DNA of 5,320 nucleotides from Prevotellaceae bacterium (GCA_031278495.1 JAITKG010000005.1:1-5320), one strand, 5' to 3'; shown: positions 1-5,298, counted from the first letter of the stretch. Numbers and translations are program-made. The notes: generated from the letters alone by a model not told the origin.

Positions 1-170
1 AAAAAGTCATGGAATACGAATAACAGCATTCCGCCCAATAATGCCAACAGAATATAAAAAGCCTTTTTGGAAGAAAGAGGCGTTTCCCGTATCACCGGTT
101 GCGGTTTGTTTTTTTGCGAAACACGCGGTTGTTTATGACCTCTTGGATTTTGCCGGTAAGTCGTTGCCAT
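1..170 (-). CDS. N-terminus of a membrane-anchored protein, partial (runs off left edge)
   Basis: The frame opens with ATG at 170 on the minus strand and stays open for 56 codons to the window edge, so only the N-terminus is seen. Residues 1-36 are strongly basic and polar (MATTYRQNPRGHKQPRVS...), with many Lys, Arg, Gln and Pro. Residues about 37-53 (AFYILLALLGGMLLFVF) form one hydrophobic membrane segment followed by HDF. This is a positively charged cytoplasmic tail followed by a first transmembrane helix or uncleaved signal anchor, so the N-terminus is probably inside. It lies 69 bp downstream of argS on the same strand but has its own -7 box (190-197). A Bacteroidota multi-spanning membrane protein, for example of the YfhO or glycosyltransferase-39 type, would fit, but the fragment is too short to assign a family. 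The frame, promoter and hydrophobic segment are seen; the topology is inferred. Confidence 0.72.
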   Translation of the reverse strand, partial: MATTYRQNPRGHKQPRVSQKNKPQPVIRETPLSSKKAFYILLALLGGMLLFVFHDF

Positions 171-189
171 GTATATTTTAATATAGTCG

Positions 190-197
190 CAAAGATA
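190..197 (-). promoter_or_regulatory. Bacteroidota -7 promoter element (TATCTTTG) for the membrane protein gene
   Basis: The plus strand reads CAAAGATA, giving TATCTTTG on the minus strand, an exact match to the Bacteroidota sigma-A -7 consensus TAnnTTTG. It ends 19 bp before the ATG at 170, so the leader would be only about 10-15 nt. No convincing -33 TTTG is visible at the usual distance. The site lies between the argS stop and the next gene, which argues that the downstream gene can be transcribed independently of argS. Confidence 0.55.
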
Positions 198-239
198 AAA
201 AATAATTTATGATTACACGAATTTCTTTTGTGCCCGTAG

Positions 240-2018
240 CTACATTCTTTCCGGCAGTTCGACGCCTAAAATATTCATGGCTGTTTTTAATACGGCAGCT
301 ACCTGTTGCAACAGTAGCAGGCGTTGTTTTTTCAAAGCGGCGCCGGGTTCTTTCAGTATGGGAACGTCATGGTAGTACTGGTTAAATTCTTTCGCCAGCT
401 CGTAGGCATAATTGGCTATCAAAGCCGGTGAATGTTCGTCGCCCGCTTCGCGGATTTTTGCAGGAAAGGCATGAAGTAATTTTATGAGCGAAATTTCTTT
501 TTCCATCCATGCGGCATGGGTTAATTCAGGCTGCAAAGCCTGTTCCGCCGCCTTGCGCAACACTGATTTTATACGGGCATGGGTGTATTGGATAAACGGT
601 CCGGTGTTGCCGTTGAAATCAATAGATTCCTGAGGGTCGAACAGCATCGTCTTTTTGGGGTCTACTTTCAGGATAAAATATTTCAACGCTCCCAACCCGA
701 CCATTTCAAACAGGCGTTGTTGTTCGCCCAGCGGTATTTCGCCGAGTTTACCCAATTCCATAGAAGTTTTCCGGGCGGTAGCGATCATTTCATCTATCAA
801 ATCGTCGGCGTCCACTACCGTGCCTTCGCGCGATTTCATTTTCCCTTCCGGTAATTCCACCATACCATACGACAGGTGGTAGATAGCCGTAGCCCACGCA
901 TAACCTAATTTTTCCAATACTAATTTGAGCGCTTGAAAATGGTAATTCTGTTCATTGCCCACCACGTATATGTGTTCGTCGAAATGATATTCTTCGTAGC
1001 GTTGCTGCGCCGTTCCAAGATCTTGCGTCATATAAACCGACGTGCCGTCGGAACGCAATACTAATTTTTGGTCTAAGCCGCCAGCCGTTAAATCTATCCA
1101 CACCGAACCGTCGGGACGCCGCATAAACACGCCTTTTTGCAAACCTTCAGCTACCATTTTCTTGCCTAATAAATACGTGTCGGATTCGTAATAAATCCTG
1201 TCAAAATGCACGCCGAGTTTTTGGTAAGTTTCATTAAAACCCGCATACACCCACGCGTTCATCGTGCGCCACAGGTTTATGATTTCTTCGTCGCCCTGTT
1301 CCCAGCGGCGCAGCATTTCCTGCGCTTCGCCTGTCACCGGCGCCTGACTGGCGGCGTCGGCGCCGCTTTTTCCTTGTGTTTTCAACGCCTCCAGTTGCTT
1401 TTTATATTCTTTGTCGAATAACACGTAATATTCCCCTACCAAATGGTCGCCTTTCTTTCCGGACGATTCCGGCGTTTCGCCTTTGCCCCATTTTTGCCAT
1501 GCCAGCATGGACTTGCAAATGTGAATGCCTCTATCGTTTACCAGATTTACTTTGATTACCTTGTGCCCGTTGGCTTCCAGAAGCTGCGCTACCGACCATC
1601 CCAACAAATTATTGCGGATATGCCCCAAGTGCAATGGCTTATTTGTATTGGGCGACGAGTATTCTATGACAACTGTTTTTCCCGAAGGCGGATACATTCC
1701 ATAGCGTTCTGTGCCGGCGATAGCGGTAAATTGTTTGTGCCAGAAACCCGCCGATAATTTAATGTTCAAAAAACCTTTCACCACATTGAAAGAAGCGACT
1801 TCCGGGCATTGTTGCCGCAACCGGCTGCCTACTTCTTCGCCCGTTTGCTCCGGCGATTTTTTACTGATTTTTAACAATGGGTACATCATTGCCGTGAAGT
1901 CGCCTTCAAATTCCTTGCGGGTAGCCTGCACTTGCAATGCCGCGCCCGGCGCAGGTTGTGCATACAATGCCGTAATAACTTTGGCGATTTCACTGTTCAA
2001 AAATTGTTCTGCGGTCAT
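240..2018 (-). CDS. argS: arginyl-tRNA synthetase (ArgRS, class Ia)
   Basis: A complete 592-residue cytoplasmic enzyme that charges tRNA-Arg with arginine using ATP. The N-terminal tRNA-recognition (Add-1) domain covers about residues 1-110. The HIGH signature appears as HLGH at 130-133 in SSPNTNKPLHLGHIRNN, which is typical of ArgRS. The KMSKS-loop equivalent is KMKSREGT at 393-400, which lacks the canonical lysine pattern, as is common in ArgRS. The helical anticodon-binding domain includes GNTGPFIQYTHARI (470-483) and YAYELAKEFNQYYHD (538-551). The C-terminus ILGVELPERM is the usual family ending, so the gene is intact. I chose the ATG at 2018 (MTAEQFLNSEIAK). The frame is open further upstream, to 2225, but that extension would run through the promoter region and into udk, and it does not look like ArgRS. 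A -7 box lies at 2057-2064, about 38 bp upstream. The gene is divergent from udk. Confidence 0.98.
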   Translation of the reverse strand: MTAEQFLNSEIAKVITALYAQPAPGAALQVQATRKEFEGDFTAMMYPLLKISKKSPEQTGEEVGSRLRQQCPEVASFNVVKGFLNIKLSAGFWHKQFTAIAGTERYGMYPPSGKTVVIEYSSPNTNKPLHLGHIRNNLLGWSVAQLLEANGHKVIKVNLVNDRGIHICKSMLAWQKWGKGETPESSGKKGDHLVGEYYVLFDKEYKKQLEALKTQGKSGADAASQAPVTGEAQEMLRRWEQGDEEIINLWRTMNAWVYAGFNETYQKLGVHFDRIYYESDTYLLGKKMVAEGLQKGVFMRRPDGSVWIDLTAGGLDQKLVLRSDGTSVYMTQDLGTAQQRYEEYHFDEHIYVVGNEQNYHFQALKLVLEKLGYAWATAIYHLSYGMVELPEGKMKSREGTVVDADDLIDEMIATARKTSMELGKLGEIPLGEQQRLFEMVGLGALKYFILKVDPKKTMLFDPQESIDFNGNTGPFIQYTHARIKSVLRKAAEQALQPELTHAAWMEKEISLIKLLHAFPAKIREAGDEHSPALIANYAYELAKEFNQYYHDVPILKEPGAALKKQRLLLLQQVAAVLKTAMNILGVELPERM

Positions 2019-2056
2019 AAAATACAAATGGTCTGTTAATTGTTTTACACAGGATG

Positions 2057-2064
2057 CAAAGGTA
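2057..2064 (-). promoter_or_regulatory. -7 promoter element (TACCTTTG) for argS
   Basis: The plus strand CAAAGGTA reads TACCTTTG on the minus strand, a perfect TAnnTTTG match, followed by CAT as in many Bacteroidota promoters. It lies 38 bp upstream of the argS ATG at 2018, implying a leader of about 30 nt. No clear TTG/TTTG occurs about 19-21 bp further upstream, so the -33 half is weak. The placement supports the start at 2018 over the longer open frame, which would place this promoter inside the coding sequence. Confidence 0.6.
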
Positions 2065-2081
2065 AGAAAAATCCGCTTTAA

Positions 2082-2107
2082 TTTGTAGATAAATTTTCTC
2101 ATCTTTG
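2082..2107 (+). promoter_or_regulatory. putative udk promoter (TTTG ... CATCTTTG)
   Basis: CATCTTTG at 2100-2107 matches TAnnTTTG except for the first base and is followed by CATAAA. TTTG at 2082-2085 could be the -33 element, but only 14 bp separate the two, shorter than the usual 17-23 bp. The expected transcript would start about 2112-2115, giving a leader of only about 15 nt before the udk ATG at 2128. It faces away from the argS -7 box about 35 bp to the left. Confidence 0.4.
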
Positions 2108-2127
2108 CATAAAAAAATGCCTCAAGC

Positions 2128-2742
2128 ATGTTAATCATTGGAATTGCCGGCGGCACCGGTTCCGGAAAAACTACCGTAGTAAACAAAATTATTTCGTTGT
2201 TCCGCAACGATGAGGTAGTCGTCATCCCGCAGGATTCGTACTATAAAGACAGCAGTCATTTGCCATTGGAAGAACGGTTAGAATTGAATTTCGACCACCC
2301 CAGCTCCATCGATTTCAAATTACTGGTGCAACACCTGAAAGACCTGAGGGCAGGAAAGCCCATTGAACAACCCACCTATTCCTACCTCACTTGTACGCGC
2401 AATAAAGAAACCATACGCATTGACCCCTGCCATGTAGTGATTGTGGAAGGCATTTTGATTTTAGGCGATGCGGAATTGCGCAAACAATTAAACATAAAAA
2501 TTTTTGTGGACGCCGACGCCGATGACCGACTTGGTCGCGTTATCAGCCGCGACATACTGGAGCGCGGGCGCACGGTGGACAAAGTACTGGAACGTTACCA
2601 CAAAACCGTAAAACCAATGCACCTGCAATTCATCGAGCCCACCAAACGTTATGCCGATATTATCATTCCACAGGGCGGACACAACCATGTAGCCATTGAT
2701 GTGGTATGCGGTACTATCCAGCGGGCATTGAGTACAAAATAA
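2128..2742 (+). CDS. udk: uridine/cytidine kinase
   Basis: A complete 204-residue cytoplasmic enzyme of pyrimidine salvage that phosphorylates uridine or cytidine to UMP or CMP using a nucleoside triphosphate. The P-loop is at 8-16 (GGTGSGKTT), at the very N-terminus as in all Udk proteins. QDSYYKD (35-41) and NFDHPSSIDF (54-63) are nucleoside-site motifs. PTYSYLTCTR (82-91), VIVEGIL (104-110) and the lid region with DRLGRVISRDILERGRT (133-149) follow, then MHLQFIEPTKRYADIIIP (164-181). The length matches the bacterial family (about 205-215). The ATG at 2128 places the P-loop correctly. An earlier ATG at 2117 is out of frame and reads only five codons (MPQAC) before stopping at 2132-2134, overlapping the udk start; no function can be claimed for it. 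There is no Shine-Dalgarno, only an A-run. Divergent from argS; a transposase scrap begins immediately after the stop. Confidence 0.97.
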   Translation: MLIIGIAGGTGSGKTTVVNKIISLFRNDEVVVIPQDSYYKDSSHLPLEERLELNFDHPSSIDFKLLVQHLKDLRAGKPIEQPTYSYLTCTRNKETIRIDPCHVVIVEGILILGDAELRKQLNIKIFVDADADDRLGRVISRDILERGRTVDKVLERYHKTVKPMHLQFIEPTKRYADIIIPQGGHNHVAIDVVCGTIQRALSTK

Positions 2743-2743
2743 A

Positions 2744-2848
2744 ATTCAGTTTTTGAAATTCATAAATTTGATCATCTGTTAGCTCGGCAAAGTTATACTT
2801 TTTAGGAATATATTGCCGCATCAATTTATTAGTGTTTCCGCTTTTATT
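2744..2848 (-). pseudogene. IS30-family transposase remnant (C-terminal fragment)
   Basis: Translating the minus strand from 2848 gives NKSGNTNKLMRQYIPKK, then YNFAELTDDQIYEFQKLN. This matches the near-C-terminal part of the catalytic domain of IS30-family transposases, where the family pattern is ENTNGLIRQYFPKGTDF...ItdeeI...kLNNRPRK. Here the match ends exactly at KLN, two bases from the udk stop, and the expected NRPRK continuation is absent. Upstream the frame hits a stop (minus strand TAA near 2869). Only about 35 codons remain, with no start, no catalytic DDE part and no terminal repeats visible, so it is a dead scrap rather than an insertion sequence. It shows that an element once inserted here and was largely deleted, with one deletion end at the 3' end of udk. 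Recognition is by family pattern, not by search. Confidence 0.72.
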
Positions 2849-3015
2849 CTTTATGCATTTACTATTTAAATTTACAAGGAACGGGGACTGCGCCCGTGCG
2901 CTTGCCGCGCCTCACGCTTTACGCAATCAGAAATAATGTATCCTGGCTGCATTTACTGAGGCGCTGCCCCAATACAACTGTCGCTTTATATTTTTTGCGT
3001 TTATTACCGGAAAAT
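2849..3015. other. intergenic stretch, GC-rich core with imperfect inverted repeat
   Basis: No gene is supported here. The stretch is A/T-rich at both ends and GC-rich at about 2881-2928. An imperfect inverted repeat is visible: GGGG (2883-2886) plus GCGCC (2890-2894) pair with GGCGC (2960-2964) plus CCCC (2967-2970), with a 3 x 2 nt internal loop and a 65-nt spacer. Short open frames on both strands end after fewer than 30 codons and resemble nothing known to me. It may be more debris of the lost mobile element or a separate repeat; there is no T-run to make it a terminator. Confidence 0.4.
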
Positions 3016-3285
3016 TTATTTTGCCAATTCGCCGATACGGCGGAAGAGGTCGTCTACGCCTTTTAGCAGGTCTTCAAAAATAATGCGGAAGTGCGCTTTA
3101 GTTTTGCCTTCCACTTTGCGCGTGCGTTCTTTCAAATTCTTGCGCAATATCGCCGCATCCTGTATAATGGCAACAGCCGCCTCGTGTTGCTTTTCGGGAA
3201 ATAAATACATGAACAGGTAGCAATCTGATAACACTTCGTTTGTCAAGTAATCAATATCTCTTTTTATACGCCTGATGTTTGCCAT
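3016..3285 (-). CDS. conserved small protein of unknown function (89 aa, all-helical)
   Basis: The product is 89 residues (MANIRRIKRDIDYL...LFRRIGELAK). It reads as a soluble, highly charged, fully helical protein with no signal peptide or membrane span. Residues 1-27 and about 36-89 form amphipathic helices, and the C-terminal half is rich in Lys/Arg and Asp/Glu. It resembles a short uncharacterised protein I associate with Bacteroidota genomes, in which the N-terminal MANI-x-x-IK-x-DIDYL and the C-terminal KAH...I-x-EDL-x-KGVD-x-LF parts are the recognisable segments; both are present here. I know of no assigned function. I chose the ATG at 3285 because the homologous start is MAN; an in-frame ATG three codons upstream (3294) is the alternative. 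A strong consensus promoter lies about 50 bp upstream (3338-3369). The gene stands alone, divergent from the radical SAM side. Confidence 0.85.
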   Translation of the reverse strand: MANIRRIKRDIDYLTNEVLSDCYLFMYLFPEKQHEAAVAIIQDAAILRKNLKERTRKVEGKTKAHFRIIFEDLLKGVDDLFRRIGELAK

Positions 3286-3337
3286 AAAATACAATTTAAA
3301 GATTTAAAAATTTAAGGTTAAAATTTGAAATTGCGTT

Positions 3338-3369
3338 CAAAGGTAGTATTTTTTATTGAACCCGGCAAA
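3338..3369 (-). promoter_or_regulatory. strong Bacteroidota promoter (TTTG-N20-TACCTTTG) for the 89-aa gene
   Basis: On the minus strand TTTG (plus-strand CAAA at 3366-3369) is separated by exactly 20 bp from TACCTTTG (plus-strand CAAAGGTA at 3338-3345). Both halves and the spacing match the Bacteroidota -33/-7 consensus, making this the best promoter in the window. Transcription would start near 3330, giving a leader of about 45 nt of almost pure A/T before the ATG at 3285. Confidence 0.7.
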
Positions 3370-3382
3370 ATGTGTATCTTCG
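3356..3382 (+). promoter_or_regulatory. putative plus-strand promoter (TTG-N16-TATCTTCG), overlapping the minus-strand promoter
   Basis: TTG at 3356-3358 and TATCTTCG at 3375-3382 match the -33 and -7 elements with one mismatch in the -7 box (C for T) and a 16-bp spacer. It is divergent from, and interleaved with, the 3338-3369 promoter, so the two polymerases could not bind together. It would produce a transcript starting near 3389 that covers the small ORF at 3419 and reaches the radical SAM gene after about 200 nt. Confidence 0.4.
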
Positions 3383-3418
3383 CAATCATAAACGGCTGCT
3401 TTTGGCGGCGGGTTTTTA

Positions 3419-3496
3419 ATGGAAGATTTAATTTTTTACTATGATTTCAGCAATGGAAAAATAAAGAAAACAGTTGTAAAAGTGAAAGTGGTTTGA
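3419..3496 (+). CDS. possible 25-codon small ORF in the leader of the radical SAM gene
   Basis: ATG at 3419 opens a 25-residue frame ending at TGA 3494-3496, directly followed by TAA in another register. The peptide begins MEDLIFYYDFSNGKIKKT and ends in a Lys/Val tail (VVKVKVV). It is acidic and aromatic first, then strongly basic, with no signal peptide. It starts about 30 nt after the predicted plus-strand transcript start, on an AT-rich background typical of real leaders in this phylum. It could be a free-standing small protein, a leader peptide for the gene at 3593, or chance. I recognise no family. Only the frame, its position behind a promoter-like site and its double stop support it. 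Confidence 0.3.
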   Translation: MEDLIFYYDFSNGKIKKTVVKVKVV

Positions 3497-3522
3497 TAAT
3501 ATAATAACGTAGCTGCCGCCTG

Positions 3523-3585
3523 TTCTTAACTTCTAATTCTTGTGTGGCGCCAGCGTTCTAACCATTAGTTCGTAACTCTTAACTC
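3523..3585 (+). repeat. degenerate TTCTTAAC-type heptamer repeats upstream of the radical SAM gene
   Basis: The segment contains recurring near-7-mers: TTCTTAAC (3523-3530), TTCTAAT, TTCTTG, then GTTCTAAC (3555-3561), TTCGTAAC (3569-3575 region) and TCTTAACTC just before the start codon. They fall in two clusters split by a GC-rich insert (TGTGTGGCGCCAGC). Simple TAAnTCn heptamer arrays of this kind are common just before genes in Bacteroidota genomes. Whether they act in regulation or are slippage products cannot be told. They end 7 nt before the ATG at 3593. Confidence 0.45.
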
Positions 3586-3592
3586 AAAAAAA

Positions 3593-4546
3593 ATGCGCTA
3601 TAATGCCGCCACCGGCTGGTTCAAAAAAACGTTTGGCGAACGGCTGCAAAAAGTAGCGGTTAACGCCGGCTTCACATGTCCCAACCGCGACGGCACGCTT
3701 GGTACGGGCGGTTGTACTTATTGCCTGAACGAGGCGTTCAATCCTTCATACTGCCAGCCCCACAAACCGGTGGCGCAGCAAATAGAAGAGGGCATAATGT
3801 TCCATGCCGTGCGCTACCGCCGCGCTGAAAAATTCCTGGCTTACTTCCAAGCCTACTCTAACACTTACGCCCCATTGGCGCAACTCCGGGAAATTTACCG
3901 GCAGGCGTTGGAACACCCGAAAATTGCAGGCATTGTTATCGGCACGCGCCCCGATTGCGTGGACGGCGAAAAGTTGGATTACTTCGCCACGCTGGTACAA
4001 CAAGGAAAGTTCGTCCAAATCGAATACGGCGTGGAATCGTGCTGCGACCGTACCTTGCAGCACATTCACCGCGGGCACACTTTTGCGCAGGCGAAAGCGG
4101 CTATAACGCAAACCGCCGATCGGGGTATTCGCACCGGCGCGCATTTTATTTTCGGGCTTCCGGGTGAAACGCGCGATGAAATGCTGGCGTCGGCAGCCGT
4201 TATTTCCGCGTTGCCGTTGGATTCGGTAAAATTCCACCAGTTGCAGGTTATCAAAGGTACAGTGATGGAGCGGGAATTTGCGCAATATCCCGAACGTTTT
4301 GTTACATTCACATTGCCGGAATATCTTGATTTTTTCATTGATTTTCTCGAACGGTTAACGCCCAACATCATGATAGAACGTTTTATCGGCGAAGCGCCGC
4401 CGCGCTTTGTAAACCGCACCGTTTGGGGATTGCTGCGCAATGTGGAAATCCTGCGGATGCTCGAAAAACGCCTCGAAGAACGGGATACAAGGCAGGGGCG
4501 ATTATTCGCAGGACATGAAAACGAAATGTCATCGAAATTTTTTTAG
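3593..4546 (+). CDS. radical SAM protein of the YhcC/YtqA (TIGR01212) family
   Basis: A complete 317-residue soluble radical S-adenosylmethionine protein. The N-terminal part carries the family's form of the [4Fe-4S] cluster motif, C29-x11-C41-x2-C44, within AGFTCPNRDGTLGTGGCTYC, instead of the canonical CxxxCxxC. GTRPDC (117-122), IEYGVES (143-149), HFIFGLPGE (184-192) and VKFHQLQVIKGT (212-223) are the expected core-barrel strands and SAM-contacting segments. The C-terminal part IERFIGEAPP (261-270) and the LxxRDTRQGRLF-like tail complete the family pattern. The length is normal. The exact reaction of the family is not settled; B. subtilis YtqA sits beside a tRNA-modification methyltransferase, which hints at tRNA modification, but that neighbour is not in this window. 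C54 in NPSYC is an extra cysteine near the cluster. The start is the ATG after an A-run; FKKTFGERLQK is the usual family N-terminus. No co-transcribed gene is visible. Confidence 0.95.
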   Translation: MRYNAATGWFKKTFGERLQKVAVNAGFTCPNRDGTLGTGGCTYCLNEAFNPSYCQPHKPVAQQIEEGIMFHAVRYRRAEKFLAYFQAYSNTYAPLAQLREIYRQALEHPKIAGIVIGTRPDCVDGEKLDYFATLVQQGKFVQIEYGVESCCDRTLQHIHRGHTFAQAKAAITQTADRGIRTGAHFIFGLPGETRDEMLASAAVISALPLDSVKFHQLQVIKGTVMEREFAQYPERFVTFTLPEYLDFFIDFLERLTPNIMIERFIGEAPPRFVNRTVWGLLRNVEILRMLEKRLEERDTRQGRLFAGHENEMSSKFF

Positions 4547-4644
4547 TCAATAAAATTTGCAAATAAAAAATAAAGTAATATAACAACTCGCGGCTTTTTA
4601 TAGAATATGCCGCCACCAACGCCGGCACAACTGTTACAGCCACA

Positions 4645-5214
4645 TTGGACAACGCCACCGGCAAATTCAACTGGTGCGTGTACGGAAGCGACTTCCCGCC
4701 CAATGCCAAAGACAATGCCAGCGGCGGTTATGATTTACGCGGCTCGCCGCCGTTTGTTATCAACAACACGATAGAATGGCACGCCACCACTTATTCCGGC
4801 AGTGTAATTACTGCGCTCAACGACGCCACCGGTTGTCCAGGCGTATGGTGCGGCAGGAACGGCGAAGCGGCGGGATTGTTGAACTGTTGTGCTACCGGCA
4901 CAACCAATTGCAAAGGTACATGCACTACAACCCATACATATACCACCGACGATGGCGCATGCACAGGCGTATGCAGAACCGCATATACGCAATTGCGAGA
5001 CCAATGCGGTGACGTGCTGAACGGGTCCGCTGGTACATACATGGATATCCGCTGCGCAGCTGGGTGTGGGGCTATCATTAATCCGAACTGCGAAAGATTT
5101 GGTGATTTACTGCCAGGAGAAAATTACGATGAATCGTGTGCAATAAGATGCACGCAATTGGGTTACCGATTCTACTGGAACGTGCTCTACTCTGCATGCT
5201 ACTGCTGCAATTAA
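4645..5214 (+). CDS. cysteine-rich protein of unknown function, probably 5'-truncated (18 Cys in 189 aa)
   Basis: The open frame gives 189 residues if the TTG at 4645 is used. The same frame stays open back to 4579 (stop TAA at 4576) and the extra residues (IEYAATNAGTTVTAT) read like genuine extracellular beta-strand protein, so the real 5' end is probably missing. No ATG, signal peptide or clear promoter is present. Residues 1-75 are Asn/Thr/Gly-rich with two similar segments, TATLDNATG...WCVYG and ITALNDATG...WCGRNG, resembling repeats of Bacteroidota surface adhesins. From residue 64 on, cysteines are dense: CxxxC pairs at 89/93, 106/110, 137/141 and 165/169, a CC at 81-82, and the ending CYCCN (185-189). 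The last about 40 residues (C149, C165-x3-C169, C185-x-C187) fit a cystine-stabilised helix pattern. Such cysteine content implies secretion and disulfides. I recognise no family. It could be a gene remnant, a silent cassette or a gene with an unusual start. Confidence 0.6.
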   Translation: MDNATGKFNWCVYGSDFPPNAKDNASGGYDLRGSPPFVINNTIEWHATTYSGSVITALNDATGCPGVWCGRNGEAAGLLNCCATGTTNCKGTCTTTHTYTTDDGACTGVCRTAYTQLRDQCGDVLNGSAGTYMDIRCAAGCGAIINPNCERFGDLLPGENYDESCAIRCTQLGYRFYWNVLYSACYCCN

Positions 5215-5251
5215 AACCAATAATAACAGGACTGATGAGATAATACATAAC

Positions 5252-5292
5252 CGCTAACATGGCGTTTCCTGTCAAACGCCAACTCTGTTGCG
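5252..5292. repeat. imperfect 41-nt hairpin downstream of the cysteine-rich ORF
   Basis: TGGCGTTT (5260-5267) pairs perfectly with AAACGCCA (5274-5281) around a 6-nt loop (CCTGTC). After a 4-nt bulge (ACTC, 5282-5285), AACA (5256-5259) pairs with TGTT (5286-5289). After a bulged T (5255), CGC (5252-5254) pairs with GCG (5290-5292). The total is 15 base pairs with two bulges on opposite sides. No T-run follows directly, so it is not a canonical intrinsic terminator. It begins 37 bp after the stop of the cysteine-rich ORF. Confidence 0.5.
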
Positions 5293-5298
5293 CCGTGT

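Noticed and set aside
2019..2225. In-frame upstream extension of argS by 69 codons
   Set aside because: It would run through the TACCTTTG promoter and into the udk coding region. The added residues do not resemble ArgRS, while MTAEQFLNSEI at 2018 fits the family N-terminus.
3746..4285. 179-codon minus-strand open frame opposite the radical SAM gene
   Set aside because: It is an antisense shadow of a clearly conserved gene, with no recognisable domains and an Arg/Phe-rich composition typical of shadows.
4547..4600. Rho-independent terminator after the radical SAM gene
   Set aside because: The region is A/T-rich but shows no stem of useful length followed by a T-run.
4383..4715. 110-codon minus-strand frame with hydrophobic stretches
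   Set aside because: It overlaps the 3' end of the radical SAM gene and the cysteine-rich frame, and the hydrophobic part comes from reading AT-rich intergenic DNA. No promoter or family is seen.
5090..5290. Diversity-generating retroelement variable region with a downstream hairpin (IMH-like)
   Set aside because: No template repeat, reverse transcriptase or C-type-lectin-like C-terminus is visible in this window. The 3' hairpin alone is not enough.
5252..5293. Integron attC site
   Set aside because: CGCTAAC and GTTGCGC only partly match the RYYYAAC/GTTRRRY cores, the element is shorter than known attC sites, and no integrase or second site is in the window. It is kept only as a structural hairpin.
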